In this document: positions 1-6,062 of the stretch, piece after piece
How positions within the stretch are numbered: the first letter of the stretch is position 1
Layout of the letters: every line of letters starts with the position of its first letter
Origin: JBJENW01 sp051880395
Lineage (GTDB): Bacteria > Bacillota > Clostridia > Lachnospirales > Lachnospiraceae
DNA length: 6,111 nucleotides
NCBI GenBank assembly: GCA_051880395.1
Contig: JBJENW010000365.1
Coordinates: 1 to 6,111, forward strand
Reading direction: 5' to 3'
Position numbers and translations under genes: made by a program
The notes under the pieces: generated by a model
The model's database searches: none
What the model saw: the letters and a program-made list of their open reading frames with translations, nothing else
Told to the model about the DNA's origin: nothing

Positions 1-192
1 GGAAACGTCCGCGTAGGAAATCCCCCTCGGTTGAAATATTTTTCGTTAAAGTGCCTAAAAGTGGTGGGCGCGAAAATATAGTGGGAGGTTAATAAAGTAG
101 AATCCGCAAAGACTTACGCTCATATAAGGCGTAAATATGGTGTGAACAGAAATAAGCGTTCGTTTAGAAACCGAAAGAATACGGATTAAAGG
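1..192. other. Upstream region with no confident gene
   Basis: I see no gene I can defend here. Two plus-strand frames enter open from the left edge. One stops at 79-81 after 26 codons and one at 90-92 after 29 codons, so either could be the tail of an upstream gene. Neither tail matches a family I recognise, including the C-terminus of the aspartate carbamoyltransferase regulatory subunit, which might be expected in front of pyrC. A weak 6-bp inverted repeat (TTACGC 114-119, GCGTAA 129-134) lacks a T-tract and is not a convincing terminator. The minus-strand frame across this region is a shadow that runs on into pyrC. Confidence 0.4.
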
Positions 193-221
193 TTGATAGG
201 TGCGAAAGGGTATGATAAAAT
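193..221 (+). promoter_or_regulatory. Sigma-A-type extended -10 promoter for the pyr operon
   Basis: A -35 box TTGATA (193-198) is separated by 17 nt from a -10 box TAAAAT (216-221). A TG at 213-214 gives an extended -10. Transcription should begin near 228, leaving a leader of about 34 nt before pyrC. That is too short for a PyrR-type attenuator between this start and the gene. The boxes are seen directly. Their use as a promoter is inference, and an additional promoter outside the window is possible. Confidence 0.7.
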
Positions 222-261
222 AAAAGAGATAGGAAATAAATTGAAAAGAGGGAAACCAACC

Positions 262-1548
262 ATGGCGATAGTGATAAAAAACGGAATAGTGATGGATCCG
301 GCATCGAAAACAGAGAAAAAAGCAGATGTTTTTGTTGCAAAAGGAAAAATCGTGAAAATTGCAGAAAAAATAACGGAAGAAGCGGATCAAGTCATTGATG
401 CCAAAGGGTGTTATGTAATGCCAGGATTTATTGATCTGCATGTGCATTTGCGTGATCCGGGCTTAGAGTATAAGGAGACCATCGAGACCGGAGGAGCGGC
501 AGCGGCTCACGGAGGTGTGACGACCATCGTTGCCATGCCGAATACGAAACCGGTAGTGGATAATCCGGATGTAGTCAATTATATTACAAACAAAGCGGAC
601 GTGTTGTCTGATGTGCATGTCCTTCAGGCGGGAGCTGTGACAAGAGGGATGCACGGAACAGACCTTTCTGACATTGAAGGAATGGCAAAAGCGGGAATCG
701 CAGGAATCAGCGAGGACGGAAAATCTGTGATGAATTCCCAGTTGTGCAAAGAAGCAATGCAGAAAGCGGCAGAGTTAAATATACCGGTATTTGCACATTG
801 TGAAGACAGCAATCTGGTAAATGGCGGTGTCATGAATGATGATGAGATCGCGAAAAAATTTGGCTTGCGCGGAATATCAAATTCTGTTGAAAATATTATC
901 ATTGCGCGTGATATCATGCTGGCAAAAGATACCGGAGTGGCATTACATTTGTGTCATTGCTCAACGAAAGAAAGTGTGCAGATGGTAAAAGAAGCGAAAG
1001 AAGCAGGCATTCGTGTAACTGCGGAAGTCTGCCCGCATCATTTTACATTGACATCTTCGGATATTGTGGAGTTTGATACCAATTATAAAATGAATCCGCC
1101 ACTTCGAAAAAAAGAAGACGTAGAAGCTTTAAAAGAAGGTTTAAAAGAAGGCATCATGGATATCATTTCGACCGATCATGCGCCACACAGTTTCGAAGAA
1201 AAACATAATAGTTTTGAGAGGGCTCCGTTTGGAATCGTAGGCTTAGAGACATCGGCATCTTTGACCTATACGGAACTGGTGAAGACCGGCGTATTGACAC
1301 TGATGCAGATGGTGGAAAAAATGAGCTACAATCCGGCACAAGTACTTGGCAGTGACAAGGGAGTACTTCAAGAGGGAAGAACGGCGGATATTGTAATCTT
1401 TGATACGAATGCAGAGTATGACATTGACCCGTCAACATTTCGTTCAAAAGGAAAAAATACACCGTTTGCGGGACGCCATGTTTTTGGAAAAGTGATGGCG
1501 ACGATCGTAGACGGAGAAGTGGTATACGATGCGCAGAGAGAAGAATAA
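262..1548 (+). CDS. pyrC: Dihydroorotase (type I)
   Basis: Zinc amidohydrolase that reversibly cyclises N-carbamoyl-L-aspartate to L-dihydroorotate, the third step of cytosolic UMP synthesis. The 428-aa product has the expected length. Metal ligands are visible: H60 and H62 in DLHVHLRDPG, D152 in SEDGKS, H179 in FAHCED, H232 in LCHCS and D305 in STDHAPH. The aspartate at the bridging position, rather than a carbamylated lysine, fits the Bacillus/Aquifex-type class I enzyme and not the E. coli type II enzyme. I chose ATG 262 because AGAGGGA lies about 9 nt upstream and the protein then begins at the usual N-terminal strand (MAIVIKNG). The frame extends back to a TTG at 193, but that TTG is the promoter -35 box. 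It is the first gene of the visible pyr block, with pyrF 24 nt downstream. Confidence 0.96.
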   Translation: MAIVIKNGIVMDPASKTEKKADVFVAKGKIVKIAEKITEEADQVIDAKGCYVMPGFIDLHVHLRDPGLEYKETIETGGAAAAHGGVTTIVAMPNTKPVVDNPDVVNYITNKADVLSDVHVLQAGAVTRGMHGTDLSDIEGMAKAGIAGISEDGKSVMNSQLCKEAMQKAAELNIPVFAHCEDSNLVNGGVMNDDEIAKKFGLRGISNSVENIIIARDIMLAKDTGVALHLCHCSTKESVQMVKEAKEAGIRVTAEVCPHHFTLTSSDIVEFDTNYKMNPPLRKKEDVEALKEGLKEGIMDIISTDHAPHSFEEKHNSFERAPFGIVGLETSASLTYTELVKTGVLTLMQMVEKMSYNPAQVLGSDKGVLQEGRTADIVIFDTNAEYDIDPSTFRSKGKNTPFAGRHVFGKVMATIVDGEVVYDAQREE

Positions 1549-1572
1549 GCGCACGCGAGGAAAGGAAACGTT

Positions 1573-2502
1573 ATGATCAACAAATTAATAGAAAAGATAA
1601 AAAAGACCAACGCACCGATCGTTGTCGGATTAGATCCGATGATGTCTTACATTCCAGAGCAGATTGTAAAAAAAGCAATCGAAGAAAAGGGCGAGACCTT
1701 AGCAGCAGCAGGCGAGGCGATCTGGCAGTACAATAAAGCCATTATCGATGCTACGTACGATCTGATTCCGGCAGTGAAACCACAGATTGCCATGTATGAA
1801 CAGTTCGGTGTGGAAGGATTGATCGCATTTCAGAAAACCGTGGATTACTGCCAACAAAAAGATCTGGTCGTCATCGGAGATGTAAAGCGTGGAGATATCG
1901 GTTCTACTTCCGCTGCATATGCCACGGCACATCTCGGAAAAGTAACCGTTGGAACAACACAGATTCCGGCGTTTCATGAAGATTTTGCAACGGTCAATCC
2001 TTATCTTGGAACCGATGGGATCGAACCATTTTTAAAGGTATGCCGGGACGAAAAGAAAGGTATTTTTATCTTAGTAAAAACATCCAATCCTTCCAGTGGA
2101 GAATTTCAGGATCGTAAAATTGACGGGAAACCACTGTATGAGTTAGTAGGAGAAAAGGTAGCAGAATGGGCGGATAGCTGTATGGGCGAGGATTACAGCT
2201 ATGTCGGTGCGGTAGTAGGAGCCACCTATCCAAAGATGGGAAAAGTGCTGCGAAAAGTCATGCCGAAAAGCTATATTCTGGTACCGGGTTACGGCGCACA
2301 GGGCGGAAAAGCCCAAGACCTTGTTCCGTTTTTCAATGAAGACGGATTAGGTGCGATCATCAATTCCTCCCGTGGAATCATCGCGGCTTATAAACAGGAA
2401 AAATACGCCTCCTTTGGAGCAGAGAACTTCGCAGATGCATCCAGACAGGCGGTAAAAGATATGATAGAAGATATCAACGGTGCGCTTTGCGCATCCAAAT
2501 AG
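1573..2502 (+). CDS. pyrF: Orotidine 5'-phosphate decarboxylase, type 2
   Basis: Decarboxylates OMP to UMP, the final step of de novo UMP synthesis; a cytosolic TIM-barrel enzyme. At 309 aa it is longer than the roughly 240-aa E. coli/Bacillus form and fits the type 2 subfamily. Visible residues are D21 in VGLDPM, K69 in AVKPQ, the catalytic D103-K105-D108 set in DVKRGDIGS, the loop VPGYGAQGG (238-245), and R267 in SSRGII, which should bind phosphate. ATG 1573 is preceded by AGGAAAGGA (1558-1566) at good spacing. The gene sits 24 nt after pyrC and 14 nt before pyrK, so it is very likely co-transcribed. I see nothing missing or broken. Confidence 0.95.
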   Translation: MINKLIEKIKKTNAPIVVGLDPMMSYIPEQIVKKAIEEKGETLAAAGEAIWQYNKAIIDATYDLIPAVKPQIAMYEQFGVEGLIAFQKTVDYCQQKDLVVIGDVKRGDIGSTSAAYATAHLGKVTVGTTQIPAFHEDFATVNPYLGTDGIEPFLKVCRDEKKGIFILVKTSNPSSGEFQDRKIDGKPLYELVGEKVAEWADSCMGEDYSYVGAVVGATYPKMGKVLRKVMPKSYILVPGYGAQGGKAQDLVPFFNEDGLGAIINSSRGIIAAYKQEKYASFGAENFADASRQAVKDMIEDINGALCASK

Positions 2503-2516
2503 CAGGGGGTGATGTC

Positions 2517-3284
2517 ATGGCAGACAAAGTAAAAGAACAGGGAATCATTATTCGTCAGGAGGAAATTGCAGATGACGTTTACAGCATGTGGCTGCGTGCA
2601 GATCAAATCGCAGCTCATGCAAAGGCAGGGCAGTTTGTGTCCGTTTACAGCAGAGAAGGAAGTCGTTTGCTGCCAAGACCTATCAGCATTTGTGAAATTG
2701 ATCCGGCGGACGGAGCGTTTCGTCTGGTGTATCGCGTGGTAGGAAAAGGAACCGAAGAGTTTTCCCATCTGCACACCGGTACACATTTGAATTTAGTCGG
2801 ACCGTTGGGTAACGGATTTCCGAAGAAAGAAAAGAAGGCGTTTTTGATCGGCGGAGGAATCGGAATCCCACCAATGTTGCAGTTGGCAAAGGACTTGAAC
2901 TGTGAAAAACAGATCATACTTGGATATAAAGATGAGCTGTTTTTATATGATGAGTTTAAGAAACAAGGAAGTGTGTATGTTGCAACAGAAGATGGAAGTT
3001 TTGGAACGGAAGGAAATGTCTTAGATGCGATTCGTGAGAACGGTCTGGATGCAGAAATTATCTATGCCTGCGGTCCAATGCCGATGTTACGCGCACTGAA
3101 AGAGTATGCTGCAAAGAAAAACATTGAGTGCTGGATCTCTCTGGAGGAAAAAATGGCTTGTGGAATCGGTGCCTGCTTAGGATGTGTCTGTCAGTCGAAA
3201 AATAAGGATGCACACTCCAATGTAAAAAATAAACGTATTTGTAAAGACGGACCTGTTTTCCGTGCAGAGGAGGTAGAGTTCTGA
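2517..3284 (+). CDS. pyrK: Dihydroorotate dehydrogenase B, electron transfer subunit
   Basis: FAD and [2Fe-2S] subunit that moves electrons from the FMN of PyrD to NAD+ in the cytosolic PyrD2K2 complex. The 255-aa product has the expected order of parts: an FAD-binding barrel with RPISI (54-58), the isoalloxazine/phosphate region around VGPLGNGF (94-101), an NAD-binding Rossmann part starting GGGIGIPPM (112-120), YACGPMPML (183-191), and the iron-sulfur cysteines C215, C220, C223 and C242. C225 is an extra cysteine in that loop. ATG 2517 follows AGGGGGTGA at 2504-2512. A TTG at 2487 in the same frame would overlap pyrF and adds nothing conserved, so I rejected it. The stop codon shares one base with the pyrD start, suggesting coupled translation of the two subunits. 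Confidence 0.95.
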   Translation: MADKVKEQGIIIRQEEIADDVYSMWLRADQIAAHAKAGQFVSVYSREGSRLLPRPISICEIDPADGAFRLVYRVVGKGTEEFSHLHTGTHLNLVGPLGNGFPKKEKKAFLIGGGIGIPPMLQLAKDLNCEKQIILGYKDELFLYDEFKKQGSVYVATEDGSFGTEGNVLDAIRENGLDAEIIYACGPMPMLRALKEYAAKKNIECWISLEEKMACGIGACLGCVCQSKNKDAHSNVKNKRICKDGPVFRAEEVEF

Positions 3285-4198
3285 TGAATACAAAAGTAAA
3301 TCTGGCAGGTGTCACCTTTAAAAATCCGGTCATGACCGCATCCGGAACCTTTGGCTCCGGAGAGGAATATTCCGAATTTGTCAATTTAAATAAACTTGGA
3401 GCCGTTGTGACAAAAGGTGTTGCAAATGTTCCGTGGGAAGGAAATCCGACTCCGCGTGTTGCAGAAGTATACGGCGGTATGTTAAATGCGATCGGACTTC
3501 AGAATCCGGGCATCGATCTGTTTATTGAGCGGGATATTCCGTTTTTGAAACAGTTTGATACCAGAATCATTGTAAATGTATGCGGTCATAGCGAAGAAGA
3601 ATATTTAGAAGTCGTAGACCGTCTGGCGGATCAACCGGTAGATATGCTGGAGATCAATATTTCCTGTCCGAATGTCAAAGAAGGCGGAATTGCGTTTGGG
3701 CAGGATCCGAAAGCAGTCGAGCATATCACAAGTGCTGTGAAAAAACATGCAAAACAGCCGATCATTATGAAATTAAGTCCGAATGTGACGGATATTTCTG
3801 TGATGGCAAAAGCAGCAGAGGCAGGTGGTGCGGATGCACTTTCCATGATCAACACGCTGACCGGTATGAAGATCGACATCAAGAGACGCTGCTTTGCTTT
3901 AGCAAATGAGACCGGAGGCTTAAGCGGTCCGGCAGTACATCCGGTAGCCGTGCGTATGGTCTATCAGGCGGCACAGGCAGTCAAGATTCCGATCATCGGA
4001 ATGGGTGGTATTTTAACCCCGGAAGATGCGATCGAATTTTTAATTGCCGGAGCTACAGCAGTTGCGGTCGGAACCGGAAATTTCCACAATCCGACTTTGA
4101 CAGAGGAAATCGCAGCCGGAATTGAGGATTATATGCAACAGTATCAGATCGAAGACATCAATGAATTGATCGGATCTGTGCGAAATATTTATAAATAA
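3284..4198 (+). CDS. pyrD: Dihydroorotate dehydrogenase B (NAD+), catalytic subunit
   Basis: FMN TIM-barrel enzyme that oxidises dihydroorotate to orotate. Its partner PyrK is encoded immediately upstream. The 304-aa length and the sequence fit class 1B: catalytic base C128 in NISCPNVKEGG, FMN/substrate residues K44 in VTKG, N68 to N75 in NAIGLQNPG, N125, K163 in MKLSPN, and phosphate-binding GMGGI (239-243) and GTGNF (263-267). A cysteine base marks class 1, whereas the membrane class 2 enzyme uses serine. AGGAGG at 3268-3273, inside the end of pyrK, lies 10 nt before ATG 3284. The TGATG overlap of stop and start supports translational coupling. The gene is followed by a palindromic element instead of pyrE. 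Confidence 0.96.
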   Translation: MNTKVNLAGVTFKNPVMTASGTFGSGEEYSEFVNLNKLGAVVTKGVANVPWEGNPTPRVAEVYGGMLNAIGLQNPGIDLFIERDIPFLKQFDTRIIVNVCGHSEEEYLEVVDRLADQPVDMLEINISCPNVKEGGIAFGQDPKAVEHITSAVKKHAKQPIIMKLSPNVTDISVMAKAAEAGGADALSMINTLTGMKIDIKRRCFALANETGGLSGPAVHPVAVRMVYQAAQAVKIPIIGMGGILTPEDAIEFLIAGATAVAVGTGNFHNPTLTEEIAAGIEDYMQQYQIEDINELIGSVRNIYK

Positions 4199-4284
4199 AA
4201 AGTTATTGTTCACACGTTTATCTAATCCGGACGCTCAGAAAGTCTGTCCGCAGGCGTTTCACGCAGGTTCGCCCGCCGAAAAAA

Positions 4285-4310
4285 CATGGCTCCTGCTCCA
4301 GTGAGCTATG
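4285..4310 (+). repeat. Apical hairpin 1 of the palindromic element
   Basis: CATGGCTC (4285-4292) pairs with GAGCTATG (4303-4310) with one G.T wobble. CTG (4293-4295) continues the stem against CAG (4299-4301) around a CTC loop, with T4302 bulged. This is a side branch on the long 51-bp stem. Confidence 0.5.
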
Positions 4311-4366
4311 TTCTAAGATAGCCTAACACTCTCAGGATCGCCTTCGAGCGTAAGGCTATCTAAGAA
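4311..4366 (+). repeat. Apical hairpin 2 of the palindromic element
   Basis: Bases 4311-4324 pair with 4353-4366 except for a single A.A mismatch at 4315/4362. A second A.A opposition (4325/4352) and short additional pairs extend the helix toward the tip around 4331-4348. It stands beside hairpin 1 on the same long stem, giving a branched, cloverleaf-like fold. Confidence 0.5.
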
Positions 4367-4515
4367 CAGGATCTCACTTGCGCCCGCCAAAATGTTTTTC
4401 GGCGGGCGAACCTGCGTGAAACGTCTGCGGACAGACTTTCTGAGCTGTGAAATGGTAATGATGTGTGAACTGTAACAATAAGAATGGGATTTTAGTACTG
4501 TTTGCAGAAAAATAA

Positions 4516-4544
4516 TTGACATAATATAAAAAAACAGGTATGCT
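4516..4544 (+). promoter_or_regulatory. Sigma-A-type promoter for the small membrane protein gene
   Basis: A perfect -35 TTGACA (4516-4521), a 17-nt spacer and a -10 TATGCT (4539-4544) predict a start near 4551, about 60 nt before the ATG at 4613. The -10 straddles the end of the left arm of the terminator hairpin at 4528-4584, so a transcript from this promoter would lack that arm. Confidence 0.7.
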
Positions 4545-4584
4545 ATTCAAGCGTTGTGCGCATCAAATAGCGACCTGTTTTTTT
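4528..4584 (+). terminator. Intrinsic terminator hairpin overlapping a promoter
   Basis: Outer arms 4528-4539 (A7 then CAGGT) and 4573-4584 (ACCTG then T7) are perfect 12-nt complements. Inside them GCTATT (4542-4547) pairs with AATAGC (4566-4571), and a small GCG/CGC pair (4551-4553, 4559-4561) closes the tip. The T-run after the GC-containing part makes it a terminator for transcripts arriving from pyrD. The symmetry means it could also act on the minus strand. It could alternatively be an operator around the -10 of the promoter it overlaps. Confidence 0.65.
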
Positions 4585-4612
4585 CGCACAGTAATTTTTA
4601 GGAGGAAAAGTT

Positions 4613-5068
4613 ATGATATTTTTAGCTCTACTAGGAAGTATAGTAGCGATCGTCATCGGTTTGATATTTATGCTGATCGCGTATGTATTGATGGGAATAT
4701 CCCATATGAAAGCATTATCCAGGCTCGGATATGAAAGACCATGGATGGCATGGATTCCGTTTGGGTGTTATTATGCCTGTGCGGATGTAGCGAGTGAAAA
4801 GAAAGAGACAGTGACTTTATTTGGAAGTATCCAGATTCCGGCTGTGATCTACAAATGGTGGTGGGTGGCTGTTATCGTAATGCTTTTTTTGCCGATCGGA
4901 AAGCTTGCAACTGCCTTATCATTGATAGCCAGAATCGTATTTTTAGGGGATGCATATGCAAATATGTATGCCAGATTAGAGAACAGACCGACACAGGATA
5001 CACTAGGCGTTGGAATTGTTTCCGGATTTATACCGCTTGTTGCAATCATTAAATTTTTTATCGTGTAA
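4613..5068 (+). CDS. Small uncharacterised membrane protein
   Basis: A 151-aa, very hydrophobic protein that I cannot assign to a characterised family. Likely membrane segments are at about residues 2-30, 82-97 and 132-151, with a possible further one near 98-113. Between the first two is a conserved-looking aromatic stretch, RLGYERPWMAWIPFGCYYA (37-55). Its Gly-x-x-x-Pro-Trp-x-x-x-Ile-Pro-Phe pattern recalls small Firmicutes multi-pass proteins of the DUF5684 kind, but this is a loose resemblance only. There is no signal-peptide cleavage pattern and no catalytic motif. ATG 4613 has a strong AGGAGGA (4600-4606) six bases upstream. It has its own promoter and its own terminator, so it is probably a single-gene unit separate from the pyr block and convergent with the kinase gene. 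Confidence 0.85.
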   Translation: MIFLALLGSIVAIVIGLIFMLIAYVLMGISHMKALSRLGYERPWMAWIPFGCYYACADVASEKKETVTLFGSIQIPAVIYKWWWVAVIVMLFLPIGKLATALSLIARIVFLGDAYANMYARLENRPTQDTLGVGIVSGFIPLVAIIKFFIV

Positions 5069-5077
5069 GAATGAAAT

Positions 5078-5109
5078 GTGCATTTGCTTTTTGCAGATGC
5101 ACGTTTTTT
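5078..5109 (+). terminator. Intrinsic terminator after the membrane protein gene
   Basis: GTGCATTTGC (5078-5087) pairs with GCAGATGCAC (5093-5102) as a 10-bp stem with one T.G wobble around a TTTTT loop. It is followed by TTTTTT at 5104-5109. It begins nine bases after the stop codon of the membrane protein gene. On the minus strand it lacks a comparable T-tract, so it probably does not serve the convergent kinase gene. Confidence 0.85.
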
Positions 5110-5160
5110 ATTGACGATCAAAAACAGGCAGTCATGCGGGTGACAAGACACCGGTGTTTT

Positions 5161-5923
5161 TCAGCTTGGAAGATGTAGCAAAAGAATCGCATGAAAGGTT
5201 CGGTCTTCGGTTTTATAGTAATAATGACTTTCTCCGCAGTGTGCGGTCAGGATTCGCTGTACGCTTTTTAGTCCATAGCCATGTTCCTGCGGATTCGGTT
5301 TGGTGGAGGGCAGTTTTCCTTTGGGAGTAAACGGGTCTGCGGCACAGGAATTGACAACGGTTAGGATGACAAACGGTCTGTCGGGAGGGCGTTTGACTGT
5401 GACATCGATAAAAGAATCCGGGACTGATTTTGCGGCAGTCATCGCGTTATCCAACAGGTTGGAAAAGAGAGCAGTGATTTCGTAATCGGATAAGAAATCC
5501 ACCGTTTTGCTGCGGATATCGCATCGAAAGTCGATCGTTTCCTTCTGACACAGACTTTTGTATCGATTTAAAATGGCATTAAGTATACGATTGTCACACA
5601 CCTGCACCGATTCGCTTAGTCCGGATGACAGGGACAAGTCTTTGAGATAGTCGGCAATCTGTTGATTTTCACCGTTTGTATTCAAGGCAGCGATCGTGTT
5701 CAGGTGCTTTTTGATGTCATGTATGAGAATCTTCTGATTTTCGTTTTGCTTTATCTGCATTTGGTAGTATTGGGTAAAATCCGTCTCTTGTTGTAGCTGA
5801 AGTTTTAGTTGCAGTACTTCGGCTTTTTTTCTGGTCATACAGATAAAAAAAGAATACAATCAAGTTAATGACTAACAGAAAACAGGTACTTAAAATAAGG
5901 AGCTTCGTTGTTAAATCCGACAT
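5161..5923 (-). pseudogene. GHKL (AgrC-like) sensor histidine kinase, frameshifted at A7
   Basis: Sensor kinase of the HPK10/AgrC type, which normally passes phosphate to a LytTR response regulator. The kinase core reads in one frame: a coiled-coil-like Gln-rich linker, H box IHDIKKH with the phospho-accepting His at 5719-5721, N box FSNLLDNAM, and G box EHGYGLKSV. The membrane anchor is in another frame, starting at ATG 5923 (MSDLTTKLLILSTCFLLVIN, one transmembrane segment). The frames meet at an A7 run (T7 on the plus strand, 5824-5830). Skipping one A joins DQKK to AEVLQLK and gives a 253-aa protein. Length and single membrane span are short for AgrC, though short GHKL proteins exist. The core frame alone could start only at weak TTG 5859 or an ATG near 5838, without a good ribosome site. 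No regulator gene is visible. It may be a pseudogene, a slippage-expressed gene, or a sequencing error. Confidence 0.75.
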
Positions 5924-5938
5924 AGAAGTTTTTAACCT

Positions 5939-5967
5939 ATTATAGCAAGAAGTCCCCCACTTCTAAA
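5939..5967 (-). promoter_or_regulatory. Possible promoter for the kinase gene at the insertion-element edge
   Basis: On the minus strand a perfect TATAAT (complement of 5939-5944) has a weak TTTAGA (complement of 5962-5967) 17 nt upstream, giving a start near 5932. That is only about ten bases before the kinase ATG, with no real ribosome site. The -35 lies in the hairpin of the adjacent element. It could be a chance match or an outward promoter from the element. Confidence 0.3.
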
Positions 5968-5976
5968 AGTGGGGGA
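5953..5976. repeat. Subterminal hairpin of the IS200/IS605-type left end
   Basis: TCCCCCACTT (5953-5962) pairs perfectly with AAGTGGGGGA (5967-5976) around a CTAA loop. IS200/IS605 family ends carry such imperfect palindromes a few to about 20 nt inside the cleavage site, where TnpA Y1 transposases bind them as single-stranded DNA. In this position it could also shield tnpB from outside transcription. Confidence 0.65.
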
Positions 5977-5999
5977 TGAATTGCGTCCACCACAAGATG

Positions 6000-6028
6000 T
6001 TGACCTGAAAAATAAAACATGCTACCAT
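6000..6028 (+). promoter_or_regulatory. Likely tnpB promoter
   Basis: TTGACC (6000-6005), a 17-nt spacer and TACCAT (6023-6028), with TG at 6020-6021 forming an extended -10. A start near 6035 leaves a leader of about 28 nt to the tnpB ATG. Confidence 0.5.
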
Positions 6029-6062
6029 AAAAACAGTCAATAAAAAGAAAGGCGAGAAACAG

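Larger units (their letters stand above)
4203..4481. repeat. Large palindromic MITE-like or structured element
   Basis: A non-coding block with near-perfect two-fold symmetry. Arm 4233-4283 pairs base for base with 4395-4445 (51 pairs, the only exception a G4254.T4424 wobble). Further out in the same register, GTTCACAC (4208-4215) pairs with GTGTGAAC (4463-4470) across a 17x17 internal loop. The outermost TTATTGTT (4203-4210) also matches AACAATAA (4474-4481) in a shifted register. The apex folds into two further hairpins, 4285-4310 and 4311-4366. There is no T-tract after the long stem, so it is not a standard intrinsic terminator. Terminal inverted repeats, lack of coding capacity and position between two genes suggest a MITE. 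A structured RNA or a cruciform-forming repeat is equally open. I see no clear target-site duplication. Confidence 0.7.

Noticed and set aside
140..156. GTGTGAAC followed by an A-rich stretch, similar to the right outer end of the palindrome (4463-4481)
   Set aside because: Only eight bases are identical and no arm or partner sequence is nearby, so chance is a sufficient explanation.
55..447. Minus-strand open frame of 130 codons over the pyrC start
   Set aside because: It overlaps the pyr promoter and the conserved start of pyrC on the opposite strand, has shadow-like composition rich in Phe/Tyr/His, and matches no family.
2487..2516. Alternative TTG start for pyrK overlapping the end of pyrF
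   Set aside because: ATG 2517 has a strong purine-rich ribosome site at proper spacing, and the extra ten residues are simply pyrF sequence in another frame.
4313..4522. Minus-strand frame of 69 codons across the palindrome
   Set aside because: Its codons are dictated by the inverted repeat, it has no ribosome site, and the region behaves as structured non-coding DNA.
4540..4734. Plus-strand frame of 64 codons before and within the membrane protein gene
   Set aside because: It begins inside the -10/terminator region without a ribosome site and overlaps a well-supported gene in a different frame.
5111..5160. Possible minus-strand terminator for the kinase gene, including the palindrome ACACCGGTGT (5148-5157)
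   Set aside because: The palindrome has no loop, the alternative 4-5 bp stems are weak, and the nearest T-run is not adjacent to a stable stem.
5300..5485. Plus-strand frame of 61 codons within the kinase gene
   Set aside because: It lies opposite the N-box and G-box coding region and is explained as a shadow of the kinase.
5824..5830. Programmed -1 ribosomal frameshift at the A7 run
   Set aside because: A -1 shift from the anchor frame does not enter the kinase-core frame; a +1 shift or loss of one A is required.
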